Assembly: GCA_020062665.1 (NCBI GenBank)
Contig: JAGUVW010000013.1
Location: forward strand, 124,001 to 188,000
Length of the DNA: 64,000 nucleotides
Source: Pseudomonadales bacterium
GTDB lineage: Bacteria; Pseudomonadota; Gammaproteobacteria; Pseudomonadales; Ketobacteraceae
Reading direction: 5' to 3'
The notes below the pieces were generated by a model that saw nothing but the letters and a program-made list of their open reading frames with translations, was not told the origin of the DNA and did not search any database. Each line of letters starts with the position of its first letter. The first letter of the stretch is position 1. Positions 36,242-45,783 of the stretch are shown here, piece after piece. The position numbers and the translations under genes were made by a program.

Positions 36242-37247
36242 TGCCCTCGGTAGCGGCCTTCTGCAACAAAGCGTCGAGCGGATTCAGCACCAGCACATCG
36301 CCCGGATTCAGGCCGGCACTCACCACCACATCGTCGCCGCGCTGCTTGCCCAGGCGCACGTTACGCAATTGCAGCGCGCCTTCCTGCTGCACATAAACAG
36401 CGCTCACCTGGGAACGCTGCAACACGGCAGAACGGGGTATCAGCAGCTGGTTTTCTTCGCCCAGCTTGATGGCGACTTTCACCCATTGTCCCGGTCGCAA
36501 TCCGTGATTGCCCTTGGGAAGATTCAGCCGCGCCTTCACGCTGCCACTGACCGGATTGGCGGCGGGATACACCTGGACTTTGTCCGGCGTCAGCATCGTG
36601 CCCTGATGCTCCACCTGCACGGCCGCAGACTCGCGCACCTTGGCGGCGACATCCTGGGGAATATTCACCACCACGCGCAGCGTGTCGGGATCGAAACCGC
36701 TCATCAGTGGCGTGCCGGGCGCGACGGCTTCACCCAGTTCGATATGACGTTCGCTCACCACACCGCTGAAAGGCGCCTGCACCACGGTGTAGGCCAGTTG
36801 CTGCTGGGCACGACGCAGCGCACCCTCGGCATTTTTCACCTGGGCCTCGCGGCTTTTCACCCGGCCCTGGGCTCGCTCCAGTTCGGCTTTCGACACCACG
36901 CCCTTGGCGAACAGCTCTTCGATGCGGGTCAGTTCCTGCTGATCCACCTTCAGCCCCGCCTGGGCATCGGCCAGCGCTGCCTGGGCCTGCTGCAGGCCGC
37001 CCTGCTGATCCTCGCTCACCAGCCGGATAATGGTGGTGCCCGCCGGCACACTATCCCCCACGTCGAAGGCAATGTCCGCCACCCGGCCGCTGGTCTGGCC
37101 CGACACCGTGGCGGCGTGGATCGCTTCCACCTGGCCGTCGAACAGCCGTTGCACCGGCACGGGCTGAGTCGCCAGCGGCAGCGTCTGGAGTTCGGCATGG
37201 GCGTTGAGGGCAAGTGCGCCAACCAGCGCGATGAGACAGGCTCGCAT
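36228..37247 (-). CDS. RND efflux periplasmic adaptor (membrane fusion) protein
   Basis: The 339-aa protein begins with a signal peptide MRACLIALVGALALNAHA, then lipoyl/beta-barrel segments around a helical hairpin (about residues 85-150, 'QAALADAQAGLKVDQQELTR' and similar heptads). It links the RND permease with an outer-membrane channel. The ATG at 37247 has an AAGGA ribosome site; a frame to 37373 would add 42 unlikely residues. A TolC-type channel is not encoded here, so the pair probably uses a shared one. Confidence 0.92.
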   Translation of the reverse strand: MRACLIALVGALALNAHAELQTLPLATQPVPVQRLFDGQVEAIHAATVSGQTSGRVADIAFDVGDSVPAGTTIIRLVSEDQQGGLQQAQAALADAQAGLKVDQQELTRIEELFAKGVVSKAELERAQGRVKSREAQVKNAEGALRRAQQQLAYTVVQAPFSGVVSERHIELGEAVAPGTPLMSGFDPDTLRVVVNIPQDVAAKVRESAAVQVEHQGTMLTPDKVQVYPAANPVSGSVKARLNLPKGNHGLRPGQWVKVAIKLGEENQLLIPRSAVLQRSQVSAVYVQQEGALQLRNVRLGKQRGDDVVVSAGLNPGDVLVLNPLDALLQKAATEGNAHE

Positions 37248-37565
37248 CAGGGAATTCCTTCTGGGCAGATGGCAGTGGGTGGCTCGGCAGACAGCAAACC
37301 GACCGGCCCCAGAACTGCTGAGGTGGGGGCAGATCCCAATTTTTTCAAAAACCAGGGCACACCGACTTGGCAAAGATCAATATTAGGCCGGTTTACAGCA
37401 AAGCTGCCCGAGTTTCCCACAGGGGCACCACGGCCACCATGGCGGAAATTGCCTGACCAAAACGCTTTCCCACTCTGTATGTTTCGATCATTCAAGCACC
37501 AAACCTGATGGCGTACTCTGGCTGTCACTGCCCGCCCACCAGAACAAACAACAAAGGGATTCGTC
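37248..37565. other. Intergenic region between RND adaptor and acyl-CoA dehydrogenase
   Basis: A 318-base gap with divergent genes on each side, so both promoters should be in it. No gene, tRNA or clear palindrome was found. A short ribosome-site AAAGGGA precedes the acyl-CoA dehydrogenase ATG at 37566. No confident -10/-35 pair could be named. Confidence 0.5.
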
Positions 37566-39371
37566 ATGAACGCCAAAACCCTCAGCGCCCGCGACATGGA
37601 TTTCATCCTGTATGAATGGCTGGATGCCTGCCAGCTCACCCAGCGGCCCCGCTACGCCGAACACAGCCGCGAGACCTTCGATGCTGCGCTGACCACCGCG
37701 CGTCAGGTGGCGGAAAAATACTTCGCCAATCACAATCGCAAGGGCGACGAAAACGAACCGGCGTTCGACGGCAAAACAGTGACGCTGATTCCCGAAATCA
37801 AGGCTGCCTGCGATGCGGTGATCGAAACGGGGCTCACCCGTGCCGGGCGCGATTATGAACAGGGCGGGATGCAGCTGCCTCATCTGCTCAGCCAGGCGTG
37901 CTTTTCCTGGATTCAGGCCGCCAACGTGTCCAGTTCCGTGTATGCGTTTCTGGCGCAATCCGCCGCCACCGTGATCGAAAAATTCGGCTCCGCTGATCAG
38001 CGTCAACGCTTCTTCCAGCCCATGCTCGATGGCAGTTTCTTTGGCACCATGTGTCTCACCGAGCCGCACGCAGGATCATCGCTCGGTGATATCCGTGCCA
38101 CTGCCGATCTGCAGGCCGACGGCACCTATCGCCTGCGCGCCAACAAGATTTTCATTTCCGCCGGCGAACACGATCTGGCCGACAACATCGTGCATCTGGT
38201 GCTGGCGAAAATTCGCGGGCCTGAAGGTGTGGAGCCCGGCGTGAAAGGCATCTCGCTGTTTATCGTGCCCAAGTTTCTGGTGAACGACGATGGCAGCCTG
38301 GGCGCGCGCAACGACGTGCAGCTGGCCGGCCTGTTCCACAAGATGGGCTACCGCAGCTCCATTTCCACTGCGATGAATTTCGGCGAGCAGCACGGCGCCA
38401 CTGCATACCTGCTGGGCGAAGCAGGCAAGGGCCTCACCTACATGTTCCACATGATGAACGAGGCGCGCATTGCCGTGGGCACCGGTGCAGCGGTGCTGGC
38501 GGTGGCGGGCTATCTGGAATCGCTGGACTACGCGCGGCAGCGACCCCAGGGCCGGGCGCCGGACAATCGCGATCCGCGTTCACCCATGGTTCCCATCAGC
38601 GAACATGCCGACGTGAAACGGATGCTACTGGAACAGAAGGCACTGGCAGAAAGTGCGCTGGCGCTGTGTCTGTATTCGGCAAAACTGGTGGACGACATGC
38701 ACACCCATCCCGATGCCAGCGGGCGTGCCGATGCAGCGGCGATGCTGGATCTGCTGACACCGATCATCAAGGCCTGGCCCAGCGAGTACGGCCCTCGTGC
38801 CAACGATCTGGCGATCCAGATTCACGGTGGCGCCGGCTACACGCGGGAATACATCGTCGAGCAGCACTACCGCGACAATCGCCTGAATCCGATTCACGAA
38901 GGCACCAACGGCATCCAGTCGCTGGATCTGCTGGGGCGCAAACTCGGATTGAATGGCGGCAAGACATTCCTGCAACTGCTCGTGCAAATGTCCGCCGCGG
39001 CAAACGCAGCACAGAAAAATGAAACCACCGCCGAACTGGGCACTGCACTGCAGCAGGCGGTGCAGCGTCTGGGCACAGTGGCGCAATTCTTTGCCACGCA
39101 AAAGAACGTGCCGCCCAGCGCGCTCACCGCCAATTCCGCCGTGTTTCTGGATTTCATGGGACGTATCGTGATCGCCTGGATCTGGACCTGGCAGGCCACC
39201 ACAGCCGCAAACGCTTTGCGCCACAACACGGCAGACAAGGATTTCTACCTGGGGAAACTGCAGGCGGCGCGCTATTTCATCCGCAGGGAATTGCCACGCA
39301 CGGTGCAGCAGGCCGAGCTGTTAATGACGCTGGACTCCACCTGTCTCGACATGGCGGATGCATGGTTCTGA
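37566..39371 (+). CDS. Acyl-CoA dehydrogenase (large, ~600 aa)
   Basis: The 601-aa FAD enzyme removes hydrogens at C2-C3 of acyl-CoA. The FAD-binding signature MCLTEPHAGSSLGDI lies near residues 158-172, and the catalytic base Glu445 in IHEGTNGIQSLDLLGRK is intact. The C-terminal extension of about 130 residues past the usual ACAD core is typical of the long-form family related to FadE/AcdA. Electrons would pass to ETF and on to the ETF-QO at 21617. It is monocistronic. Confidence 0.95.
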   Translation: MNAKTLSARDMDFILYEWLDACQLTQRPRYAEHSRETFDAALTTARQVAEKYFANHNRKGDENEPAFDGKTVTLIPEIKAACDAVIETGLTRAGRDYEQGGMQLPHLLSQACFSWIQAANVSSSVYAFLAQSAATVIEKFGSADQRQRFFQPMLDGSFFGTMCLTEPHAGSSLGDIRATADLQADGTYRLRANKIFISAGEHDLADNIVHLVLAKIRGPEGVEPGVKGISLFIVPKFLVNDDGSLGARNDVQLAGLFHKMGYRSSISTAMNFGEQHGATAYLLGEAGKGLTYMFHMMNEARIAVGTGAAVLAVAGYLESLDYARQRPQGRAPDNRDPRSPMVPISEHADVKRMLLEQKALAESALALCLYSAKLVDDMHTHPDASGRADAAAMLDLLTPIIKAWPSEYGPRANDLAIQIHGGAGYTREYIVEQHYRDNRLNPIHEGTNGIQSLDLLGRKLGLNGGKTFLQLLVQMSAAANAAQKNETTAELGTALQQAVQRLGTVAQFFATQKNVPPSALTANSAVFLDFMGRIVIAWIWTWQATTAANALRHNTADKDFYLGKLQAARYFIRRELPRTVQQAELLMTLDSTCLDMADAWF

Positions 39372-39378
39372 ATTCAGA

Positions 39379-39690
39379 TCAGTCGCTTTCGCCCCAGAGG
39401 AATTCGTCGATCTCTTTCATCAGATAGGCATTGCTGCGGATATTGCGCGCCACGACTTCGGCTTCCTGGCGCGAATAACCGTGCAGGTTGAAACTGGTTT
39501 TGCCTGCGGTGGCGCCGTCGTAAAACAGGTCGATGTCCAGGCGCCAGTGACGGGGCGCTATTTCCTGCGTTGCGCGGTCCTGCGCCGCAATCGCCACCGG
39601 GCGCAGCTGCACCATGGCTTTCAGCTTGCCTTCCAGTTGCGTGATGAAATGAAACGGTTCCAGTGCCGACGCCATCATCGGCTCACTCAT
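39379..39690 (-). CDS. Unknown 103-aa protein linked to NifX-like gene
   Basis: A soluble small alpha/beta-looking protein; the sequence 'ARNIRSNAYLMKEIDEFLWG' near its C-terminus may be a helix. I do not recognise a family. The ATG at 39690 lies within the end of the NifX-like gene (8-base overlap), so it is translated together with it. Context suggests a role with a metal-cofactor carrier protein. Confidence 0.65.
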   Translation of the reverse strand: MSEPMMASALEPFHFITQLEGKLKAMVQLRPVAIAAQDRATQEIAPRHWRLDIDLFYDGATAGKTSFNLHGYSRQEAEVVARNIRSNAYLMKEIDEFLWGESD

Positions 39691-40162
39691 TCCAGCCTTC
39701 GTCGGCCATATCGGCAAAGCGGCTTTCCGCCTGGTTTTTCTGCTTGCGCTTGAGGATATTCGCCAGCCAGTGTTCTGGCTCACCCTGCAACTGACGCTGC
39801 AGATCCGCAATGATTTCTTCCACGTCCGGCCCGCCTTCCACCTTGACCGGATTGATGCCGAGTGAAATCAGCTGCCGCGTGGCCGATCCACCGATGGAAC
39901 CGCAATACACCACATCCGCACCCACCAGCCAGATCAGCTTCGGTTTCAGTTTGTCTTCGTTGCCATCTTTTTTCTCGTAGCCGAACCCCTGATGGGCCAC
40001 CAGAGCGGCGCTGGCGGCACTGATGGCATACAGAAAAAACGCCTGCGCCGAGCCGAAATGCTGATCCACGATGTCACCTTCCTGTGACGCAAACGCCACC
40101 AACAACGTAGCGGAATCAACCATAACAGCGGCGGCATTGGGAACGGCAGTCAGTGTGGTCAT
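39683..40162 (-). CDS. NifX/NifB-type dinitrogenase iron-molybdenum cofactor-binding domain protein
   Basis: The 159-aa protein has the small NifX-like fold: a start strand (ASQEGDIVDQHFGSAQAF), a YAISAASAALV segment and the characteristic 'ADVVYCGSIGGSATRQL' and 'GINPVKVEGGPDVEEIIADL' loops. Such domains bind iron-molybdenum-cofactor precursors or Fe-S clusters in nitrogenase maturation. No nitrogenase gene is seen in the window. The 4-base overlap (ATGA) with the 61-aa gene upstream and 8-base overlap with the 103-aa gene downstream indicate a tight operon. Confidence 0.85.
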   Translation of the reverse strand: MTTLTAVPNAAAVMVDSATLLVAFASQEGDIVDQHFGSAQAFFLYAISAASAALVAHQGFGYEKKDGNEDKLKPKLIWLVGADVVYCGSIGGSATRQLISLGINPVKVEGGPDVEEIIADLQRQLQGEPEHWLANILKRKQKNQAESRFADMADEGWNE

Positions 40163-40344
40163 GCAAGTCTCCGGGGGGAAACGAAGTGCTGCTGGGTAGC
40201 GGTCTGCAGCGCCGCGAACAATGTCGTAAACGCCACATTGTCGACTTTCTGCAACGGTTCCAGCAGCGCGTGAAGTGCCGGGTGACCGTCAGCGATCGAC
40301 CGATAACCCAGCGTCAAAACGGGTGATTTGGGTGAATTGCTCAT
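40159..40344 (-). CDS. Unknown 61-aa protein before NifX-like gene
   Basis: A short soluble protein with a central helix 'LHALLEPLQKVDNVAFTTLF' and two histidines. No family recognised. The stop overlaps the NifX-like start in ATGA, arguing that it is a real, coupled gene. Small helical companions of NifX-like proteins are common, but no homology is claimed here. Confidence 0.6.
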   Translation of the reverse strand: MSNSPKSPVLTLGYRSIADGHPALHALLEPLQKVDNVAFTTLFAALQTATQQHFVSPRRLA

Positions 40345-40479
40345 CAGGGAACTGCCTTCTCCCGCGCGCTGACGCCTGTAAAAACGGTGTTGGAGATAGC
40401 AGGAGCAGGGATCGTGCCAAAGCAGCGTGACGCCGATTCATCACGCCGGGCAGGGAAGGGAAAGAATAAGGAAAGGAAT

Positions 40480-40731
40480 TTACTGGAACTGGCAGCGACC
40501 GCCGCCGCAACCGCTGACCGGGCAGGCCGGTTCCGGATTCTTCAGCGCACTGCTTTTCACCACGCCGCCGGTGTTGAGCACCTTGCTCACCGGCGCGCTG
40601 TCGGGAATGGAATCGTCCTCGATATCCGCCAGCACCTTCAGCTCGCCCCAGGTGGAAATCCGCAGGGACATGGGATGTTTGACTTCGTACAGCTGGCCGT
40701 TGGCTTCGCAACGGTAATCGTAAGTAGGCAT
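40480..40731 (-). CDS. FmdB-family zinc-ribbon protein
   Basis: The 83-aa protein starts MPTYDYRCEANGQLYEVKHP, the FmdB putative regulator zinc-ribbon start, and ends with the cysteine-rich CPVSGCGGGRCQFQ. The second ribbon knuckle is provided by C-x(n)-C-x-x-C-type cysteines at the C-terminus rather than the standard CxxC near residue 8, of which only one Cys is visible. It is 135 bases upstream of the 61-aa gene on the same strand, so it probably heads the four-gene operon. Confidence 0.82.
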   Translation of the reverse strand: MPTYDYRCEANGQLYEVKHPMSLRISTWGELKVLADIEDDSIPDSAPVSKVLNTGGVVKSSALKNPEPACPVSGCGGGRCQFQ

Positions 40732-40986
40732 GACGCACCTCCGGGTTGGAACCGCTTCATTATGGCAAGGCGGCGGCATGATGCAACTGCCGGCGGCGGG
40801 TGTTTCTGCCCCGGCACCTACTCGCCTTAGCCCCGAAATTGTTGATTGCACTACTCCTTTCGGACATTGCAATCAACCCTGTTTCATAGGCTAATGCCCG
40901 CAGGCGCTTGCCCCCGGGTGCAGTGACTTTGACCTGCGCCTGCACTGTTTTTGTGGTTGTCCGTCATCAGTCTGGATTTTTGTACC

Positions 40987-43389
40987 ATGATTCACACTCT
41001 TTCCACGTTCCTCATCCGTTTCCGTTTGCCGCTGTTTCTGGCCAGCCTGGTGTTTGCCGGTGTCATGGCGAGCGGGCTCAGCCAGCTCTCCCACAAAACC
41101 GACTACCGGGTGATGTTTTCCAGTCACAACGAATACCTGGAAGCCTTCGAACATCTGCAGGATACCTACACGCGGGTCGACAACGTCGTGTTCATCCTGG
41201 CGCCGCACAACGGCAACGCCCTGTCGGCCGACGGCCTGCGTGCCCAGCAGTGGCTCACCGAGCAAGGCTGGCTGCTGCCCTACTCCATCCGGGTGGATTC
41301 CCTGTCCAACTTCCAGTACACCTACGCCGAAGGCGATGAGCTGCTGGTGGAAGACATGGTGCCTGCAGATTTCGATGGCAGCGCCGATGCAATCAGCGTG
41401 GTGGAAAAGCGGGTCAACCGCGAACAGACCATTCGTGATCACTACCTGTCGCCGGATGGCGCCCTTAGCGTGGTGATGGTGACGCTGGAACTGCCGGAAG
41501 ACCAAACCCTGGCGCTGCCGGAGATGATGGAAACCAAGGGCGGCGTGCTGGAACTGGAAGCGGCCTTCCGCGCGGCCCATCCCACGGTCGACCTGCATGT
41601 CACCGGGCTGGCCACGTCCAACTACTATCTGGGCACGGTGCTGGGCAAGGACATGCAGATACTGATTCCGGCGATGCTCGTGGTCGCGCTGGTATTGGTG
41701 GGCGTCATGACCCGCTCCGTCGCCAATACCTTTGTCACATTCTTCGTCGTCATCCTGTCCATCACCGTCACCATGGGCGGTTTCGGTTTCACCGGCATTC
41801 CCCTCAACAACATCAACTCGGTGGCGCCGGTGGTGATTCTGACACTGGCGGTGGCCCACAGCGTGCACCTGCTGTGTTACTACTCCCAGCGTCTGCGCGA
41901 AGGCCACGATAAAGTCACCGCCATGCAGCTGAGCCTGGAAAGCAACCTGCGCGCGATCTTCTTCACCACTTTCACCACCGCCGTGGGTTTTCTGGGCATG
42001 CTCACCATCGACGCGCCGCCGTTCGTGCAATTCGGCTGCATCTCGGCGGCCGGCATCATCACGGCCTATCTGTTTGGTCACACCTTGCTGCCGCAACTGG
42101 CAATCTGGCTGTCGCGCCCGGCGCGGGAAACACAAACGCAATCCGGTATCGGCTTTCACCTGAAAATGGCCGACTGGGTGATCCGCCATGCGCGCCCGGT
42201 GTTCTACAGCACGCTCGTGGTATCAGCACTGCTGAGCACCGGCATGGCGCTGAATGATCTGAACGACGACAACGTGGGTTACTTCAACAAGGAAATGCCG
42301 GTGCGCGTGGCGATGGATCTGGCGGAAAGCCACGGCATGGGCATGAATTTCATCGCCTACTCCATCGACTCCGGCGAGGAATACGGCATCACCGATCCGG
42401 CCTATCTGCAGAAAGTGGAAGCCTTCATCGAATGGGCCAAGCAGCAGCCGGAAATAGTGACTGCCTCTGCTTTCACCGACGTGCTCAAGCGCCTGAACCA
42501 GACCCTCCACGGCGACGATCCCGCCTGGTATCGCCTGCCGGACTCCCGCGAACTCGCCTCGCAGTACATGCTGATGTACGAAATGTCCCTGCCCATGGGC
42601 ATGGATCTGAACGATCAGACCGACACGTCCAAAGCCAGCATGCGCGTGATGATCGGCACCCGCATGATGAAGGCGAAAGAAATCCTCGCGCTGGAAGACA
42701 AGGTGCAGGCCTGGATGGCCGCCAACATGCCGGAACTGCAGACCCACGGCACCGGCCCCACCATCATGTTCGCGCACATCGGCCAGAACAGTATCAAAAG
42801 CGCCGCCAGTGGCTCGCTGGTGGCCATCACCATCATCTGCCTGTGCATGATTTTTGGCTTTGGTTCGGTGCGCCTGGGCTTGATGGCGCTGCTGCCGAAT
42901 ATTTTCCCCTCCACCATCGCCATCGGTTTGTGGGGCATTTTTTCCGGCGAGGTGAACGTGGCCATCGCGGTGATCTTCACCATTTCCTCCGGCATCATCG
43001 TCGACGACACCATTCACCTGTTCTCGAAATTCGCCGACGGCCTGCGCAAGGGGCTGGGTGTGAATGACAGCATCCGTTATTCCTTCGAACATGCGGGGCT
43101 CGGTGTACTGATCACCACGGTGGTGCTGGCGTCCGGGTTTGCGATGCTGGCGCTGTCGGATTTCAACATCAACAAGATGCTGGGGATTCTGGTGAGCGGC
43201 ACCATCCTGATCGCGATTCTGTTCGATCTGCTGTTCCTGCCCTCGGTGCTGAAGGTATTCCCGATCGATCGCAATCTGTTTTACAAGCCGGGCGCTGGCG
43301 GCGGAAATCCAACGCCTGCACTGGCCAACGCAACCACGGTGGCGCCACTGAAAGCCAACGCCTCGCGCAAAGTGAAAAAGGTTGCCTGA
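40987..43389 (+). CDS. MMPL/RND-family (SSD) lipid-type exporter
   Basis: The 800-aa integral membrane protein has twelve predicted helices in two repeats and the sterol-sensing/MMPL motif with GIIVDDTIHLFSKFADGLRKG in the second half. MMPL exporters move lipids or hydrophobic compounds and use the proton gradient. The ATG at 40987 (MIHTLSTFLIRFRLPLF) is preferred over a GTG at 40951. There is no accessory adaptor gene next to it. The tail is basic (NASRKVKKVA). Confidence 0.88.
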   Translation: MIHTLSTFLIRFRLPLFLASLVFAGVMASGLSQLSHKTDYRVMFSSHNEYLEAFEHLQDTYTRVDNVVFILAPHNGNALSADGLRAQQWLTEQGWLLPYSIRVDSLSNFQYTYAEGDELLVEDMVPADFDGSADAISVVEKRVNREQTIRDHYLSPDGALSVVMVTLELPEDQTLALPEMMETKGGVLELEAAFRAAHPTVDLHVTGLATSNYYLGTVLGKDMQILIPAMLVVALVLVGVMTRSVANTFVTFFVVILSITVTMGGFGFTGIPLNNINSVAPVVILTLAVAHSVHLLCYYSQRLREGHDKVTAMQLSLESNLRAIFFTTFTTAVGFLGMLTIDAPPFVQFGCISAAGIITAYLFGHTLLPQLAIWLSRPARETQTQSGIGFHLKMADWVIRHARPVFYSTLVVSALLSTGMALNDLNDDNVGYFNKEMPVRVAMDLAESHGMGMNFIAYSIDSGEEYGITDPAYLQKVEAFIEWAKQQPEIVTASAFTDVLKRLNQTLHGDDPAWYRLPDSRELASQYMLMYEMSLPMGMDLNDQTDTSKASMRVMIGTRMMKAKEILALEDKVQAWMAANMPELQTHGTGPTIMFAHIGQNSIKSAASGSLVAITIICLCMIFGFGSVRLGLMALLPNIFPSTIAIGLWGIFSGEVNVAIAVIFTISSGIIVDDTIHLFSKFADGLRKGLGVNDSIRYSFEHAGLGVLITTVVLASGFAMLALSDFNINKMLGILVSGTILIAILFDLLFLPSVLKVFPIDRNLFYKPGAGGGNPTPALANATTVAPLKANASRKVKKVA

Positions 43390-43485
43390 TCCGCGCGGGA
43401 TTGCCTGCACTTTCCACGCAGGCAATCCCTGCTATACTGCCACGGAACGGCAGTACCAATAATAACAATAACCAGGGAACGGCCC

Positions 43486-45732
43486 ATGAAGAATGGACAG
43501 CCACGTCGGCTTCTGTCACCTATTCGTCTTCTGTCGCTCACGCTTTTCATCCTTGTCCTCGCTGCCTGCAAATCCACGCATACCACCGGCCCAGCCCATG
43601 CCCTGGCGCAGCAGTGCGTGGCCGTGCAGGCCCACAACAGCTCGCGCTTTCTCGTCACTGCCAGCGACAGCCGCTACGCCCTGGCCGAAGTCGACGCCAG
43701 CAGCGCCGAACCTTTCTTCGTCAAACCGTCGCGGCTGGGCACCTTTCTGCTGTACGACAGCGCCGGCAAATTCCTCGGCACCCAACTGATCACGGTCACC
43801 CGCGAAGCGACGCCTTCCAAACGCACCGAATGGCGCATCAACCAGCTGGACATTCGCGCGGGCAAACGCATCCTGGGTGAATCCTATGCCCTCGCCAATA
43901 TCGTCGATCACCTGTACCTGCAGGCGGGCAAAACCGGCCCCATCCTGCAGGCCCATCCCGAGCAGATTCCCCTGGCCGCCGCGTTCGATCTGGTGCCGCT
44001 GCCGGCAGAGCAGTGCCGCACTTTTCCCGAAGCCGACCTGAATGCCGACGTGGCCGCCGATTTTTACGATCCCAAACCCGTCGACGCGCCGGTGCAGGGT
44101 TTTGTCGATCTGCACACCCATCTGGGGTTTCCCAAGGCGATGGCAGGCCTTGCCATGGCAGGGGATCTGTTTCACCCCTACGGCATCGAACACGCGCTGA
44201 AGGATTGCAGCCATCTGCACGGCAAGAACGGCGTGCTGGATCTGCTGGAAAGCGAACGGGCGAACGACGGGGAAGTCGGCCACGCCACTGCGGGCTACCC
44301 GGATTTCGAATACTGGCCCAGAAGAGACACCAGCACCCATGTGCAGGCGTATTACAAATGGCTGCAGCGGGGTTATCTGAGCGGGCTGCGGCTGCTGGTG
44401 ACCGATGTCACCGGCAATCCCACCGCCTGCCAGCTGTTCACGCTGCTGAAACCGGGCAAAGCCCAGGGCGACTGCAACAGCACCAGCGAAGTGGAAAACC
44501 AGACCCGCTACATCTACGACCTGCAGGATTACATCGACGCCCAGGAAGGCGGCCCAGGCAAGGGCTGGTTCCGCATCGTCACCGATCCGCAGCAGGCACG
44601 CGCGGTGATCAACCAGAACAAACTCGCGGTGGTGCTGGGCAGTGAGTACGGCACCCTGTTCGACTGCCACGAAAGTTCCGCGTTCTGCACTCCGGCGTAC
44701 ATCGACCAACAGCTGGAAAAACTGCACGCGCTGGGCATTCGCTCCGTGTTTCCCATCCACCGCTTCGACAACGGCTTTGGTGGCACCCGGCCCGCCGGCG
44801 GCGAAGCGGGCGCCTGGATGCATCTGGCCAGCAAACTCAGCACCAGCAACGCACCCAGCCTGTTCCAGATGCTCGATCCCTGGGGCTACCTGTTCAAGCC
44901 CATCGGCGGCCATTACTGGCATCTGGAACACTGCCCCGCCGGCATCCAGGAATCCCAGGGCATCGCCAGCATGGAGCAGTTCGTGAACCAGGATTTTCGC
45001 GGCCTGGTAAGCGGGCTCACCGACATTCCCAACATCGGCCCGACGGTGAATGCGCTGCTGGATTTCGCCTTCTTCAACAAACTGGAACCACTGCCGGACT
45101 ACCAGGAATTTCACCGAGAAGATTTTGTCTGCAACACGCTGGGGCTACATCCGCTGGGCCGTCACTTGATCAATCGACTGATCGACAAAGGCATGATCAT
45201 CGAAATCGATCACATGAGTTATTACACGTCGCTGGATGCCCTGGACATTCTGGAACAGCGCCAGTATTCCGGCGTGGTGTCATCCCACGGCTGGATGGAG
45301 GATTCCACCGAATTGCGCCAGCGCATCTTCCGCCTCGGCGGCCAGATTGCACCGTTCAATCACCGGCCCAGCGACAACGCGCAACTCATGAAAACCTACG
45401 CGCAGGAAATGGCACCGTTTGAATTTGTGGTGGGGATCGGCATCGGCAGCGACGTCCAGGGCGTGACATCGCAGACGGATTTCGATTACCACATCAGTAT
45501 CGAATATCCGTTCACCTCGGTGGATGGCAAGGTGACGTTTACCAAGCCAGTGACCGGCAACCGACGGTTTGACTATCGCAAGGACGGCATGGCGCATTAC
45601 GGCATGCTGGCGGAGTGGATGGAAAATTTTCGCCTGCACGATGAAAAGGATTCAACAGATCTTACTGTTCTGCTGATGAATTCCGCTGAAGCCTATTTGC
45701 AGATGTGGGAACGGGCTGTGGCACAACCCTGA
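43486..45732 (+). CDS. Large lipoprotein with metal-dependent hydrolase fold
   Basis: The 748-aa product has a lipobox LILVLAACKST with the acylated Cys near residue 28. After an N-terminal domain of about 170 residues of mostly beta strands, an amidohydrolase/M19-like barrel follows with FVDLHTHLGFPKAM (first metal ligands), IEIDHMSYY, VVSSHGWME and GIGIGSDVQG. Each is positioned as expected of a TIM-barrel metal hydrolase (His, His, Lys/His, Asp). It lies upstream of a strong terminator. Substrate unknown; a periplasmic dipeptidase or amidohydrolase role is possible. Confidence 0.72.
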   Translation: MKNGQPRRLLSPIRLLSLTLFILVLAACKSTHTTGPAHALAQQCVAVQAHNSSRFLVTASDSRYALAEVDASSAEPFFVKPSRLGTFLLYDSAGKFLGTQLITVTREATPSKRTEWRINQLDIRAGKRILGESYALANIVDHLYLQAGKTGPILQAHPEQIPLAAAFDLVPLPAEQCRTFPEADLNADVAADFYDPKPVDAPVQGFVDLHTHLGFPKAMAGLAMAGDLFHPYGIEHALKDCSHLHGKNGVLDLLESERANDGEVGHATAGYPDFEYWPRRDTSTHVQAYYKWLQRGYLSGLRLLVTDVTGNPTACQLFTLLKPGKAQGDCNSTSEVENQTRYIYDLQDYIDAQEGGPGKGWFRIVTDPQQARAVINQNKLAVVLGSEYGTLFDCHESSAFCTPAYIDQQLEKLHALGIRSVFPIHRFDNGFGGTRPAGGEAGAWMHLASKLSTSNAPSLFQMLDPWGYLFKPIGGHYWHLEHCPAGIQESQGIASMEQFVNQDFRGLVSGLTDIPNIGPTVNALLDFAFFNKLEPLPDYQEFHREDFVCNTLGLHPLGRHLINRLIDKGMIIEIDHMSYYTSLDALDILEQRQYSGVVSSHGWMEDSTELRQRIFRLGGQIAPFNHRPSDNAQLMKTYAQEMAPFEFVVGIGIGSDVQGVTSQTDFDYHISIEYPFTSVDGKVTFTKPVTGNRRFDYRKDGMAHYGMLAEWMENFRLHDEKDSTDLTVLLMNSAEAYLQMWERAVAQP

Positions 45733-45739
45733 TGGGGGG

Positions 45740-45770
45740 GGTGCCTGGTGGAATCTCCAGGCACCTTTTT
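45740..45770 (+). terminator. Rho-independent terminator after the lipoprotein gene
   Basis: Nine-base perfect arms GGTGCCTGG (45740-45748) and CCAGGCACC (45757-45765) enclose an 8-base loop and are followed by five Ts. It ends the lipoprotein transcript and faces the small His-rich gene on the other strand. Confidence 0.9.
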
Positions 45771-45783
45771 GGATCACGCTGAG

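Noticed and set aside
33014-36253. A 1079-aa plus-strand frame opposite the RND permease
   Set aside because: Gln/His/Arg-rich antisense reading without family signal, while the minus strand encodes an intact RND transporter.
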